Numbered from the stretch's first letter, positions 23,316 to 33,042 are shown. The stretch is 64,000 nt of DNA from an uncultured Saprospiraceae bacterium (GCA_937980645.1 CALJPQ010000023.1:1-64000), one strand, 5' to 3'. Notes: generated by a model from the letters alone, not told the origin. Program-made: numbers and translations.

Positions 23316-24251
23316 ATGGAGCAAGCGCATCCTTACGTCAAACACGCTTATCTGGAAGAGCTGCTACCGCCCAAGCGCTTACTTTTTTTGGTCAACCCCA
23401 AAGCGGGAGCACGCGCCCAACGGCGCATCGCTGAAGCCTTAGAGGCTCACTTAGACCATCGGCAGTTTGTTTACACGGTGTGGCAAACGGAGCGCCCCGG
23501 ACATGCTACTGAACTGGCTCACAAGGCGCGGGAAGAGGGCTACGACATCATCGTTTCGGTAGGAGGCGACGGCTCTGCCCAGGAAGTGGCCGCGGCGCTG
23601 TTGCACACCAATACCATCATGGGCGTTTTGCCGGCCGGCTCGGGCAACGGGTTGGCCATGCACTTAGGCTATGGGCGTCATCTGGAGCGGGCCATTCGGC
23701 TGCTCAATACCGCCGAGGTGAAAACGATAGACTGCGGTCTGGTCAACGGGCGTCCGTTCGTCAATATCTCCGGCATTGGTTACGACGGCGTTGTGGCCGA
23801 GCGCATGAAGAACAGCCCTCGGCGGGGCTTTTGGCCCTACCTGTTCCACTCCGTCTTCGGAGGGCTGGCCTATCGCCCAGTACATTACATGGTAGAGGTC
23901 GATGGGCGCCGCTGGGAAGGAGACTTTTTCGTAGTCTCCGTTGCTAACGGACCCATGTACGGGTACCATTTCCAAATAGCGCCGGATGCTCGCTTAGACG
24001 ACGGCCTTTTTTCGGTGGTCATGTTCCGAAACGTGCCGCGCTGGCGCTATTTTATGGCCATACCTTCCAGCCTGAACGGGCGGCTGTACGAAGAGCGTTT
24101 TGTACTACATTTTAAGGCTAAAGAGGTGAAAGTTACCTGCACCCCTCCCACCTTTGCGCATGCAGACGGCGAAAGTCTGGGTCGAGGCGAGCACTTTCAG
24201 TTTGAAATAGTGCCCCAAGCCCTGAAAATCCTTGTGCCGACGCGCTCCTGA
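23316..24251 (+). CDS. diacylglycerol/lipid kinase family protein (DAGK catalytic domain)
   Basis: A 311-residue protein of the DAGK/LCB5/YegS-like family, which phosphorylates lipids. The N-terminal nucleotide-binding half shows LLFLVNPKAG (residues 22-31), VSVGGDGSAQEV (the GGDGT-like motif, Ser replacing Thr), and LPAGSGNGLAMHL. The second half has DCGLVNGRPFVNISGIGYDG and LDDGLFSVVMFRN. It begins 8 bp after the pseudouridine synthase and ends 13 bp before the SUI1-like gene, so the three are probably co-transcribed. The actual lipid substrate cannot be told from the sequence. Confidence 0.87.
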   Translation: MEQAHPYVKHAYLEELLPPKRLLFLVNPKAGARAQRRIAEALEAHLDHRQFVYTVWQTERPGHATELAHKAREEGYDIIVSVGGDGSAQEVAAALLHTNTIMGVLPAGSGNGLAMHLGYGRHLERAIRLLNTAEVKTIDCGLVNGRPFVNISGIGYDGVVAERMKNSPRRGFWPYLFHSVFGGLAYRPVHYMVEVDGRRWEGDFFVVSVANGPMYGYHFQIAPDARLDDGLFSVVMFRNVPRWRYFMAIPSSLNGRLYEERFVLHFKAKEVKVTCTPPTFAHADGESLGRGEHFQFEIVPQALKILVPTRS

Positions 24252-24264
24252 TTTTTTTGGAACT

Positions 24265-24615
24265 ATGGCAAAGAACAAACGCTCCTCCTCGCCCATCGTC
24301 TTTTCGACCGACCCGGACTTCCTCAAACGCTTAAAGGCGGAAGAGGACACCGCCTCGCCCGCGCTGGCGCCTGAGCGGCAGGTGTTGCGCATCTGGCTGG
24401 AGCGCGGCAAGGGCGGCAAAGAGGCCACGGTTATCAAGGGCTTTGTCGGGCCTCAGGAAGCATTAGAAGAGTTGGCCCGCTGGCTTAAGGGCAAGTGCGC
24501 CGTCGGCGGCAGTGCCAAAGACGGCGAAATCATTCTGCAGGGCAACCACCGCGACCGAGTGATAACCCTGCTGCAGGAACGCGGATATAAAAACATCAAA
24601 AAGGCGGGCGGTTGA
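24265..24615 (+). CDS. SUI1/eIF1-like translation initiation factor homologue
   Basis: A 116-residue protein. After a basic, disordered N-terminus (residues 1-40) comes a SUI1 fold (about 42-113): VLRIWLERGKGGKEATVIKG, then LARWLKGKCAVGGSAKDGEI and LQGNHRDRVITLLQERGYK. This is the YciH-like bacterial relative of eIF1, thought to affect initiation fidelity. The ATG at 24265 is chosen over the open frame at 24232, which would overlap the lipid kinase gene. It lies within the co-directional cluster starting with the pseudouridine synthase. Confidence 0.9.
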   Translation: MAKNKRSSSPIVFSTDPDFLKRLKAEEDTASPALAPERQVLRIWLERGKGGKEATVIKGFVGPQEALEELARWLKGKCAVGGSAKDGEIILQGNHRDRVITLLQERGYKNIKKAGG

Positions 24616-24672
24616 GGCCCATCCCTGTTTTTTCACCACTGCTCTGTAACACCGACCAACGCTACCCTGTGC

Positions 24673-25971
24673 ATGGATATCCTGACAAACATCGGGCGCG
24701 GCCTGTTGGGCATGTGCTTCCTGTTGGCCACTGCTTATCTGCTGAGCCGCAACCGCCGGGCCATTGACTGGCGATTAGTAGGCGCCGGCATTGGCCTTCA
24801 GGTCATTTTTGCCGTTCTCATTCTGAAGGTGCCGGGCGTTAGCTGGGCATTCGACTCGTTCGCCAAAATGTTCACGTACATCATTCGATGGTCGGAGGCA
24901 GGCGCTACGTTTTTGTTCGGCGATCTGGCCACCGGCAATAAGGGCTTCGGCTACATCTTCGCCTTTCGGGTACTGCCCACCGTGATGTTTTATTCGGCAC
25001 TGTCAGCCATTTTGTTCTATTTTGGTATTTTGCAAAAAATTGTTTACGGCATTGCCTGGGTGCTCACGCGCAGCATGGGCCTGAGTGGTCCGGAAAGCTT
25101 AGCCGCTGCCGCCAACGTGTTCATCGGTCAAACGGAAGCACCGCTCATCATTCGGCCCTATCTGGCCAACATGTCGCGCTCCGAGATCATGTGCCTGATG
25201 ACAGGCGGCATGGCCACCATTGCTGGCGGCGTTTTTGCCGCGTATGTGGGCTTTTTGGGCGGCGACGACCCTGAAAAGCAGTTGCTGTTTGCCCGGCACC
25301 TGTTGGCCGCCTCCATCATGTCGGCCCCAGCGGCAGTGGTGTGTGCCAAGATGTTGCAGCCCGAAACGGAAAAACAAGTCCTGGAAAAACTCGCGCACGT
25401 GGACACGCATGTGGGCGACAACCTGCTGGATGCCGTTGCTAAAGGTACCACCGATGGCCTGAAGCTGGCTGTCAATGTGGGCGCCATGCTCGTTGTGTTC
25501 ATCTCTTTGGTGTACATGCTCAACTGGTTGCTTATGAATACCGTAGGTGCCTGGACGGGACTCAACGAGAGCATACACCAGGCCACTAACGGACGCATTG
25601 AGGGGCTGAACTTTACTTATCTGCTGGGCCTGTTTTTTGCACCTGTAGCCTGGCTGCTGGGTACCCCGTGGACCGATAGCGTGCTCATCGGCCAACTGCT
25701 GGGCTTGAAAACTATGATCAATGAATTTGTCGCCTACGGCGCCCTAGGCGAAATGCAGAAGACCATTCAACTGCAGCCAAAGTCTGTAATCATTGCCATC
25801 TATGCCTTATGTGGGTTTTCTAACTTTGCTTCCATTGGCATTCAGATAGGCGGCATCGGCACACTGGCGCCCAACCAGCGCCGCACCCTGACCGAGCTGG
25901 GTTATTGGTCGCTTATCGGCGGCACGCTGGCCTGCTTTTTGACCGCCACCATCGCCGGCATGTTGCTCTAA
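24673..25971 (+). CDS. concentrative nucleoside transporter (NupC/CNT family)
   Basis: A 432-residue inner-membrane proton- or sodium-coupled nucleoside importer. CNT signatures are visible: GQTEAPLIIRPYL (residues about 155-167), MTGGMATIAGGVFAAYV, NEFVAYGAL, and CGFSNFASIGIQIGGIG near the C-terminus, which line the nucleoside site. Around ten hydrophobic segments fit the family. The ATG at 24673 is 57 bp after the SUI1 gene. The following TPR gene starts 34 bp after its stop. Which nucleosides are carried is not evident. Confidence 0.93.
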   Translation: MDILTNIGRGLLGMCFLLATAYLLSRNRRAIDWRLVGAGIGLQVIFAVLILKVPGVSWAFDSFAKMFTYIIRWSEAGATFLFGDLATGNKGFGYIFAFRVLPTVMFYSALSAILFYFGILQKIVYGIAWVLTRSMGLSGPESLAAAANVFIGQTEAPLIIRPYLANMSRSEIMCLMTGGMATIAGGVFAAYVGFLGGDDPEKQLLFARHLLAASIMSAPAAVVCAKMLQPETEKQVLEKLAHVDTHVGDNLLDAVAKGTTDGLKLAVNVGAMLVVFISLVYMLNWLLMNTVGAWTGLNESIHQATNGRIEGLNFTYLLGLFFAPVAWLLGTPWTDSVLIGQLLGLKTMINEFVAYGALGEMQKTIQLQPKSVIIAIYALCGFSNFASIGIQIGGIGTLAPNQRRTLTELGYWSLIGGTLACFLTATIAGMLL

Positions 25972-26005
25972 AATGCTCTTTTCACCCGCTCTAACTACCG
26001 CTCTC

Positions 26006-27364
26006 ATGACCGATATCCAGGCGCTCCTACAGGCTTTCCAAAACATTCGCGCACGTATTGCAGAGAGCGAAATTGAAGAAGCCCTGCAAGATCTGGCCGC
26101 TCTGATGCCACAAACGGGCTTAGACTTAGACGACGAGGTGCTCGCCCTCCGGCAGCAGTTCAGCCATACCCAAAAGCAAGCCCGCCTCAACCTCATCGAA
26201 AACAGCGAGTACTCGCGCACGCTGAACAACATCAGCTTTGCCCTCCTGCGGCTGATAACAGACGCCTGCAAACAATTGCAACAGCAACAACCCAGCCCGG
26301 TACCTTCGGCTGGCATCTCCGTTACCGATGCCGATGCCCAGACAGCCCCAGCCATCTCCGCTGAACTACCCCCTATGCTTCGGGAAGGTCTGGAGAAAAT
26401 GGAACAAGCCGACTACGGCGGCGCCTTGCAGCACTTCGCGGCTTATCTGCAAATCAACCCGCGTTCCTGGCATGCCATGCACTACTTAGGCAGCCTGCAC
26501 GAAACCCTCGGCCTGTGGGACGAAGCCATCCACTGGTACTCCGAAGTGCTCAAGGTGAACCCTGCCGACGCCATCGCCATCAACAACCGCGGCAACATCC
26601 GCATGGAGCAACTCAGCGAACACGAAAAAGCCTATAAGGACTTCTCCACGGCCATAATGGCTGACCCCACTCTCCTGACCGCGCGCTACAACCGCGCCCT
26701 GGCTGCCATGTACCTCAGCCAATACGAAGCAGCCATTGCCGACCTTAACGTATGCGTTGAGCAAGGCTTCATGACCGACGCCGCCCGAGGCCTCCGAGGC
26801 GTCTGCCTGGCCGCCGCCGGGCGCCACAGCGAAGCCGCCGAAGACCTGAAAATCGCCCTCCAGGCCGACCCTGAAAACGCCACCTATTGGGCTACCTACG
26901 GCTTGTGTGAATACCAACACGGCCTCTACCAACAGGCCATTGACACCCTCAATCATGCCCTGACCCTCAACCCCCACCAGCCCGAAATGCAAAATGTGCG
27001 CGGCATGGCCCATTTCTTTCTGGAAAACTATGCCGCCGCCCAGGCCGACTTCGAGCAAGTTGTCCGACAAAACCCCGGCTACGCCTATGGCTGGTACTTC
27101 CTCGGCCTGTGCCGAAAAATACAGAGCGACCCCGTGGAAGCGATCCGATACCTGGGCGAGGCCATCCGCTTAGACCCCGAACTGGCTGAAGCCTATGCCA
27201 TTCTGGGCGTCATCGCCTACGAAAACGGCCGCAACGACGACGCCATCCGCCTGTGTCAGCAAGCCCTGGCCATCAAAGAGGTGCCCATTGCCCAGGAGTA
27301 TCTCCAAAAAGCCCAACAGGCCGACAAATCGGGTGGCTTTTGGAACAAACTCTTTGGCGGCTGA
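26006..27364 (+). CDS. TPR protein with N-terminal EAD11-like domain
   Basis: A 452-residue cytosolic protein. Residues 1-85 resemble effector-associated domain 11 (EAD11): a helical module with IRARIAESEIEEALQDLAAL, LRQQFSHTQKQARLNLI and EYSRTLNNISFALLRLI. A linker rich in Gln, Pro and Ala follows (about 90-125). The rest is about nine tetratricopeptide repeats (for example NNRGNIRMEQLSEHEKAYKD, YFLGLCRKIQSDPVEAIRYL). The end is a short tail GGFWNKLFGG. EAD11 is described as an adaptor in effector systems, but no partner with the same domain is seen here. An alternative ATG at 25973 would add 11 residues. Confidence 0.8.
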   Translation: MTDIQALLQAFQNIRARIAESEIEEALQDLAALMPQTGLDLDDEVLALRQQFSHTQKQARLNLIENSEYSRTLNNISFALLRLITDACKQLQQQQPSPVPSAGISVTDADAQTAPAISAELPPMLREGLEKMEQADYGGALQHFAAYLQINPRSWHAMHYLGSLHETLGLWDEAIHWYSEVLKVNPADAIAINNRGNIRMEQLSEHEKAYKDFSTAIMADPTLLTARYNRALAAMYLSQYEAAIADLNVCVEQGFMTDAARGLRGVCLAAAGRHSEAAEDLKIALQADPENATYWATYGLCEYQHGLYQQAIDTLNHALTLNPHQPEMQNVRGMAHFFLENYAAAQADFEQVVRQNPGYAYGWYFLGLCRKIQSDPVEAIRYLGEAIRLDPELAEAYAILGVIAYENGRNDDAIRLCQQALAIKEVPIAQEYLQKAQQADKSGGFWNKLFGG

Positions 27365-27706
27365 CCCCCTGTGCGAAGCAATGACGACTGGATTATCAGC
27401 GCACCACTTCAGGATAGGGCAATATGCTCACGCCATCAATGCGTCATTGCGCATGTTCACCCACGAAGACCGCCCCGCCCGACAGTCCGTCCATAGTTTC
27501 CAGTAACACTCTATTTTTCAATCAAAGCCCAACCTACTGGCACAGTGAATAGGTCGGCAACAGCGCCGTCTCCATCGGAGATAGGGCTATGAAAACACTT
27601 TAACGCCTCTGCCCGCTTCGATGGCCAAAGCCAGCCGCAAGAGCGATGAGCACCCTACCCGAGACTCCTGACACCTTATGCTTTTTCAACAACGAAAGTC
27701 TATTGC
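27365..27706. other. 342-bp convergent intergenic region, nothing recognised
   Basis: This lies between two convergent genes (TPR protein and PKD/barrel protein). I see no promoter element, strong hairpin with T-run, repeat or gene-like reading. A 41-codon plus-strand ORF near 27381 looks like chance. Confidence 0.5.
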
Positions 27707-29764
27707 TCAAAACGTATAGTGCGCATACGTAAACGGATGCTGATACCACTCACCTGCACTGGTAGCCAGCGCTGTATTGCGCCAGCGCCAGCCCACGCCG
27801 AACGACAGGCCGGGACGTCCGATGAGGTTGAGCAGGTCGAGCGAGACGGAGAGGGAATGGTCTATGCGGTCGGCCAACGGCGCGCCGCTCCAGGAGATGG
27901 CATTGCCGTTTTCTTCGCCATGCACCAGAAAGGAGGCCGTATAGCCGGCGGAAAGGCCGATACTGCGCGGGAAGTAGGTGGAGCCGACGCGCCACTGGGG
28001 CCGGCGGGCGATGAAGCGCAGCATGACAGGCGTGATGTCAGCATGGCCGATATGGAAACTGCGCTGTTCGCCGTAAGTGAGCGATGTCTGGCCGTAACCG
28101 ACCTCGCCCTGCCACCAGAAGAGTGGGAAGCGCTCTTTAGGCAGGTAGCGGGCAAAGGGCGCGTTGTCGTCTAAGCCGCATACTTTGCCCAGCGGTTTGC
28201 GTAGGGTGAGCGCTACCTGATAACCGTTGTTGTGTTCCCAGGGGCTGGACGTGTGCGGAAGGTTGTACTGCACCTTGAGGCCCCAGAACCACGGCGAAGG
28301 CAGGCAGCGCGAGCGCACGCGCACCACATCGGTGTTGGTGCTCACGGAGCTGCGCTCCATGCGCAGGTGGGCAATGGCGCTGATGCTGTCGCCCGTTCGG
28401 AAAGCGTAGCCAGGGCGGGTAACCATGCGGAATTGGATTTCACCAAAACAGTTGGCTGTATTGAAGCCCACCGTCTGCGCCTGGCCCAGCGACGGCAGGT
28501 TGGCATCGTTGTGCGCCCAGCGAATGACGTGGTCGGCCCCGACGGCGTCGGTAGTGAGCATGGGCCAGGAGTTGGGCCGCTGGCTCGACAGCACGGCGGG
28601 CATCGTCGGGTTGATGAGCGCTCGCTCGATATGGGCGTTGACGCGCAAGGTGTCGGCGGTGGCCGAGCCGCCGTTGTAGAAGCCGATGGTGTAGGTCAGC
28701 GTAGCGTCTTTGGTGCCGGGCGCCAGATAGCGGGGGGTGACTTCGATGTAATTCGGGTCGGAGGCCCAGTTGAGGGCAATGGTGCGCGATGTCATCTCCA
28801 CACCGCTCCAGGGAGAGCTGTTGGGCACACCGGTGTTCTGTCCCGAAGCATTTCCGCCAGCTTTGCCGCCGAATTTTTCACTGCCCAGGATGTTGCCGCC
28901 GCCCGATGTCTGGCCGTCTATTTTAATCATGGCCAATACATGGGTGAGGATGCTGCTGGTATCGGTAGGAAAGAAATCGGCCACTTCATCGCGCACTTTC
29001 AGGTGCACAAACAGCGAATTTTCCGCGTTGGGCGTGGGCGTAGTGTCGGGCTGCTCGAAGCGCCACGAACAGACCTTGTACTGTTTTTCATCCCATTCCA
29101 GCCCTTCGCTCTCTAATGTGGGCATAGGGCCGGTTTGCATAGTATCTAAGCGGAACTCATTTTCGGGGAAAGCCAGATAGACCGTTCGCCCGGGCTGCCC
29201 TGAGGCGGTGATTTTGGGGTATGTAATGGCAAAAACTAAATAGCCGCCCGGACGCGAGGCCGCCCAGTTGACATTCAGCGCCACGTTGGAACCAGCGGGT
29301 ATAATGGGCGGATAGCTGGGGGTCTCGCTCGAACTGCTGACGGATATGCTTTGCGCAGCAAAGCCTACCGGGTCGTGGTCATCGCTGTACGTGGGCTTTA
29401 GTGCAACCTTGGCGGTGCGATTACCCGCTCGCAAGACATGCTCTGGCGCGCTATCGCGGCTGAAGGTGCCGTCGCCGAAGTCCCAGAAATAGACCCATCG
29501 GGCCAGCGAGTCCTGACCTTCCACGATAGGGCTGGGCGGGTTTCGGTAGCAGGACTCACCTGCAATGCGCTCCCAGTCTAAGCGGAGGCGGTAGCGATTG
29601 ACCAAGGCGCCCCCTCCGCCCGTTTGCTGCTCGGAGCGCACGGGCGGCCACACACGCATCGAGTCATCACAGCGGTTGAGGGTATAGGGTTGAGCGCTTA
29701 GCGAAGGCGCAAAGAAGACCGACAGCGCAGTCAGCAGAGCCGCGCAGAAAAGCAGGCGATACAT
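27707..29764 (-). CDS. exported PKD-domain protein with C-terminal outer-membrane barrel-like region
   Basis: A 685-residue protein with signal peptide (residues 1-24, MYRLLFCAALLTALSVFFAPSLSAQ-like, cleavage near SAQ). A PKD-like domain is visible at about 75-135 (WVYFWDFGDGTFSRDSAPEH, VALKPTYSDDHDP). A middle region (about 330-480) looks like a DUF11-type repeat (YTIGFYNGGSATADTLRVN). The C-terminal 180 residues have alternating strands rich in aromatics (GWRWRNTALATSAGEWYQH, FTYAHYTF), consistent with an outer-membrane barrel. No T9SS sorting motif is seen. The start at 29764 is preferred to the open frame at 29815. It is divergent from the TPR-CHAT gene 235 bp away. Function unknown. Confidence 0.75.
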   Translation of the reverse strand: MYRLLFCAALLTALSVFFAPSLSAQPYTLNRCDDSMRVWPPVRSEQQTGGGGALVNRYRLRLDWERIAGESCYRNPPSPIVEGQDSLARWVYFWDFGDGTFSRDSAPEHVLRAGNRTAKVALKPTYSDDHDPVGFAAQSISVSSSSETPSYPPIIPAGSNVALNVNWAASRPGGYLVFAITYPKITASGQPGRTVYLAFPENEFRLDTMQTGPMPTLESEGLEWDEKQYKVCSWRFEQPDTTPTPNAENSLFVHLKVRDEVADFFPTDTSSILTHVLAMIKIDGQTSGGGNILGSEKFGGKAGGNASGQNTGVPNSSPWSGVEMTSRTIALNWASDPNYIEVTPRYLAPGTKDATLTYTIGFYNGGSATADTLRVNAHIERALINPTMPAVLSSQRPNSWPMLTTDAVGADHVIRWAHNDANLPSLGQAQTVGFNTANCFGEIQFRMVTRPGYAFRTGDSISAIAHLRMERSSVSTNTDVVRVRSRCLPSPWFWGLKVQYNLPHTSSPWEHNNGYQVALTLRKPLGKVCGLDDNAPFARYLPKERFPLFWWQGEVGYGQTSLTYGEQRSFHIGHADITPVMLRFIARRPQWRVGSTYFPRSIGLSAGYTASFLVHGEENGNAISWSGAPLADRIDHSLSVSLDLLNLIGRPGLSFGVGWRWRNTALATSAGEWYQHPFTYAHYTF

Positions 29765-29832
29765 ACGGCTTTTGATTGTAATGGTTTTAAAATGTTTTGA
29801 ATGATTACTGGCCACAGAGCCAACACCTTGCG

Positions 29833-29850
29833 AAATTCCTGTCGGAATTT
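29833..29850. promoter_or_regulatory. 7-bp perfect inverted repeat between two divergent genes
   Basis: AAATTCC at 29833-29839 and GGAATTT at 29844-29850 around a 4-nt loop, in the 235-bp gap between the PKD/barrel gene (minus) and the TPR-CHAT gene (plus). It could be an operator shared by both. An alternative is a weak hairpin in the leader of the minus gene, 69 bp before its ATG. Confidence 0.35.
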
Positions 29851-29999
29851 TTAGCGCGCCTCAACCTGCTGAGCAGGTAGCCAGGCCTTCTCGGCGCTTT
29901 CCAGCGTAAACGATTTGTTAGCAAAGGCAAAAATCGCCTTTCCTCCGAAATAAAATACCCTTCGGTGTAGTTTCGCCCGAAAAAACAAAACGGTCTTCC

Positions 30000-32987
30000 A
30001 TGCCTCGCTTCGGGCTATTGTTCCTGCTGTTTGTGGTCGGGTGGTGCGCCTGCCAGCCCACCCCGGTGCCCACCGCCGTACCGGAGGAACGCACCCCTGC
30101 CGACTCCGTCCGCCTATGCCAGACGGCCGACTCGCTGCTGAACCTGGCCAAAGCCGACTCCTTGCGCACAGATTCGTTCCAGCACGAGGCTTTGCGTCTT
30201 CTTTTTGTCGCTCGCAGCCACGTCAAATGGACTGATCTTTGGACAGAGCGCTTCCGCCATTACCGCAAACGCGAAGATTTGACGCCCATCTGCGCCGAAT
30301 TGGAAAAGGCTGTTCAACAAATCTGGTGGGCTGAAGACCAGCACGCGGGCCGATTGTACCTCATGTACGGCTTCTGCCTGCGGCAAATGGGCCGCAACCA
30401 CGCTGCCGGCAGTTACTACGAAAAGGCGCGCCAGCTGTCCATGCGCTTTAGCGGCGTAGCGTCGCGGAATCCCGCTGGAGCGATCTATAAGACGCTGGCC
30501 AACATCAAAACTCGCTTAGGCGAAAATGAGGAGGCCGAGAAGCTTTTTCTGGAGGCCTTAGACTTGCTGCGACGCGATACCGCCGTAGCCAACACGGTGT
30601 CTAATGCGCTCACTGCTGCAGAAATCTACAGTGATCTGGGCATCGCCTACCAAAACGCCAGCGAATGGTCCAAGGCACTAACAGCCTACGACAAAGGTGT
30701 AGCCAGGCTTCAACGCCTGCGTTCGCTCAAACCCGAAGAACAGGCGCGTGCTAACAATACCCTCGGCATGCTGCTGACCAATAAGGCCGCTGCACTGGCC
30801 GCGCTGAACCAGCTGCCCCAAGCGCACCAGGCCGTGCAGGCTGCGCTAGGTGCGCTGCAAGCCGACAAGTACAACTATCGCTTCAATGCCTTGAGCACCC
30901 AGGCCGATGTTTGGGAAAAAATGGGCCGCGACTCGCTGGCCCGCGAGGTGCGCCAGCAGGCGTTACTGTTGGCCGACCTGCCCAAATCCGGCATCGAAGC
31001 GCGCGAGGTCAGCAAATTGCTCATTGCCATGGGCTGGGCTGCCCTGCGCCACAACGACCACGACCATGCCGGTCGTTTAGCCCAAAAAGCCCTCCGCCGC
31101 CTCTACCCCCGCTTGCCCGATGCCGACTTGGCCGCTAACCCCGATCCAGCCGTCTTTGACCCTGACCCGGAAAACGCGGTGGCAGAGGCGCTCGACCTTA
31201 AGGGCGAAGCCTTGTGGCGCCAATACGCGCAACGCGACGACGAGCGCGCCCTCGTCCTGGCCGACAGCGCTACCCGGCTGGCCATTGAAATGATGGAAAA
31301 CTTGCGCGACGTGGCTGTTTATGAGTCCTCCAAATTACTCTCTTCTCAGCAAAGCCGCCGTCTCTTCGGGCGCATGTTCCGCATCCTGCACGCCTATCAG
31401 CAGAGCGGGCGCCCCTTGGCCATTGAGCGCGCCTTTGCCTGCTCGGAGCAGAGCAAAGCCGCCCTACTGCGCCAAAAAGTCTCCGCCGACGCTCTGCTGC
31501 AAAACGCCCGCGTGAACGACTCACTCGCCTTGCGCGAACGCGACCTGCGCGAACGCCGCGCATTCCTGAAAAACACCCTCTTTCAGCACCTGAGCCAGAC
31601 GGGCCAACCCGATGACTCCCTGACTCTTGCCCTCCAGCAGCAAATCTTTCGCATCGAGCAAGAGCAGCGCCAGCTGCGCCAGACCATTGCCAAAAAATAC
31701 CGCCTTACCCTGCACCAGACCACTGCCCCCATAGCCTCGCTGGCCGACGTGCGGCGACGCCTGCTGCGCCCGGGCGAACACTGGATCAGCTACTTCACCG
31801 ACCCTGATAGCCAGTGGGTTTACCTCATCGGCATCGGCCCGGCCAGCGCGTCGTTTTCGCGGCAGCCATATTCCGAAGATGCCATTACTTCGTTTGTCCG
31901 CCTTTTCAACAATGCTTCAACGGCTGAGAACCGCTCTACAGACCCTGTGCTGTGGCGCGATTTTACCACTCAGGCCCATGCGCTGTACCAGACGTTGCTG
32001 GCCTCGGTGCTCCACTCAGCCCTGCCCCGACGGCTCGCGCTCTCGCCCGATGGGGCGCTGACGCTGCTGCCGTTTGATGTCCTGCTTATGCAGCCAGCCT
32101 CGCCCGACAGCCCTGTGGACTATGCCGCCCTCGACTATGTGGGGCTGCGCATGCCCATTCGCCTGTCGCTCTCGGCCTCGCTGGAGCGCTTCTACGCCGA
32201 ACAGTCGAGGCGACGCCCCGAATGTGCTTACGTCGGTTTTGCACCCGAATACGCCGGCGGCACGCTGGCTCCGGTACGTAGCGGTGAAGTGTTGGTGAAC
32301 AGCGCCGCACGCCACCTCGGCGGACGAGCTTTCTGCGGAGCAGAGGCTGCAGTGGATACGTTCTTCCGCTACGCTCCGCGAAGCGCTATCCTGCATTTTT
32401 ACGGCCACGCCGAAGCATTTGACTCCTTTCCCGATTATTCCTGGATGGCGTTTTCGCCGCTGAACGTCGCCTCAGCCGAGCTGGATACTTCGGCTGCGGC
32501 GACGTCGTTGAGCGGTCGCCCTGCTTTTGCGGAGGCTCAAAATTTCCTGTTTGCGCATCAGATTTACCACGCCTGGCTCGAGTCCGAGGTGGCTTTGCTG
32601 AGCGCCTGCCGCACCGGTACGGGCCGGGTGGCGCTGGGTGAAGGCGCCCTCAGCTTAGCCCGTGCCTTTCAGGCCGCCGGGTGCCCGGCCACAGTCATGA
32701 GCCTATGGGAAGTGCGCGACGACGCTACCGCCCAACTCATGCAAAGGCTTTTGGAGCAGCTGCAAAACGGCCTGGAAAAAGACGAAGCACTCTTTCAGGC
32801 GAAAAAACACTACCTCCAGACAGCTCCCGACCCGTTCCCGTATTTCTGGGCTGGCTTCGCGCTCACTGGCAGCCCCGAGCCGGTGCGCTTTCCCACCGCA
32901 CCCTGGTTGCGCACTTTAGCCCTCGTAGGCGCCTGCTTGTTGGGGGCCGCCCTTTTGATTTGGCGGCTACGGATGGGAAAACGGTAG
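30000..32987 (+). CDS. exported TPR-CHAT protein with C-terminal membrane anchor
   Basis: A 995-residue protein. Residues 1-18 are a hydrophobic signal with two cysteines (VVGWCACQP), compatible with lipoprotein processing. TPR-like helical pairs fill about 60-370. The CHAT (caspase-like) domain covers about 640-960: the catalytic His in ILHFYGHAEAF (near 800), the catalytic Cys in LLSACRTGTGRVALGEG (near 869), followed by FQAAGCPATVMSLWEVRD and the FWAGFALTGSPEP end motif. A final TM segment (LALVGACLLGAALLIWRLRM) closes the protein. CHAT-TPR proteins are best known as cytosolic proteases; this one looks envelope-localised. A promoter-like TAGTTTCG lies 49 bp upstream. Confidence 0.9.
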   Translation: MPRFGLLFLLFVVGWCACQPTPVPTAVPEERTPADSVRLCQTADSLLNLAKADSLRTDSFQHEALRLLFVARSHVKWTDLWTERFRHYRKREDLTPICAELEKAVQQIWWAEDQHAGRLYLMYGFCLRQMGRNHAAGSYYEKARQLSMRFSGVASRNPAGAIYKTLANIKTRLGENEEAEKLFLEALDLLRRDTAVANTVSNALTAAEIYSDLGIAYQNASEWSKALTAYDKGVARLQRLRSLKPEEQARANNTLGMLLTNKAAALAALNQLPQAHQAVQAALGALQADKYNYRFNALSTQADVWEKMGRDSLAREVRQQALLLADLPKSGIEAREVSKLLIAMGWAALRHNDHDHAGRLAQKALRRLYPRLPDADLAANPDPAVFDPDPENAVAEALDLKGEALWRQYAQRDDERALVLADSATRLAIEMMENLRDVAVYESSKLLSSQQSRRLFGRMFRILHAYQQSGRPLAIERAFACSEQSKAALLRQKVSADALLQNARVNDSLALRERDLRERRAFLKNTLFQHLSQTGQPDDSLTLALQQQIFRIEQEQRQLRQTIAKKYRLTLHQTTAPIASLADVRRRLLRPGEHWISYFTDPDSQWVYLIGIGPASASFSRQPYSEDAITSFVRLFNNASTAENRSTDPVLWRDFTTQAHALYQTLLASVLHSALPRRLALSPDGALTLLPFDVLLMQPASPDSPVDYAALDYVGLRMPIRLSLSASLERFYAEQSRRRPECAYVGFAPEYAGGTLAPVRSGEVLVNSAARHLGGRAFCGAEAAVDTFFRYAPRSAILHFYGHAEAFDSFPDYSWMAFSPLNVASAELDTSAAATSLSGRPAFAEAQNFLFAHQIYHAWLESEVALLSACRTGTGRVALGEGALSLARAFQAAGCPATVMSLWEVRDDATAQLMQRLLEQLQNGLEKDEALFQAKKHYLQTAPDPFPYFWAGFALTGSPEPVRFPTAPWLRTLALVGACLLGAALLIWRLRMGKR

Positions 32988-33042
32988 AGGCGGTTTCGCC
33001 GCGTCAGTAATACTCGAAACTGGGCGTTTCACGCGGACAGGT

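Noticed and set aside
25973..26005. Earlier ATG for the EAD11-like/TPR gene
   Set aside because: It is kept only as an alternative, because the 11 extra residues are outside the recognised domain and the second ATG fits it better.
33016..33030. Small inverted repeat GAAAC-5-GTTTC between the CHAT and lipid hydroxylase genes
   Set aside because: A 5-bp stem without a T-run is too weak to call a terminator or operator.
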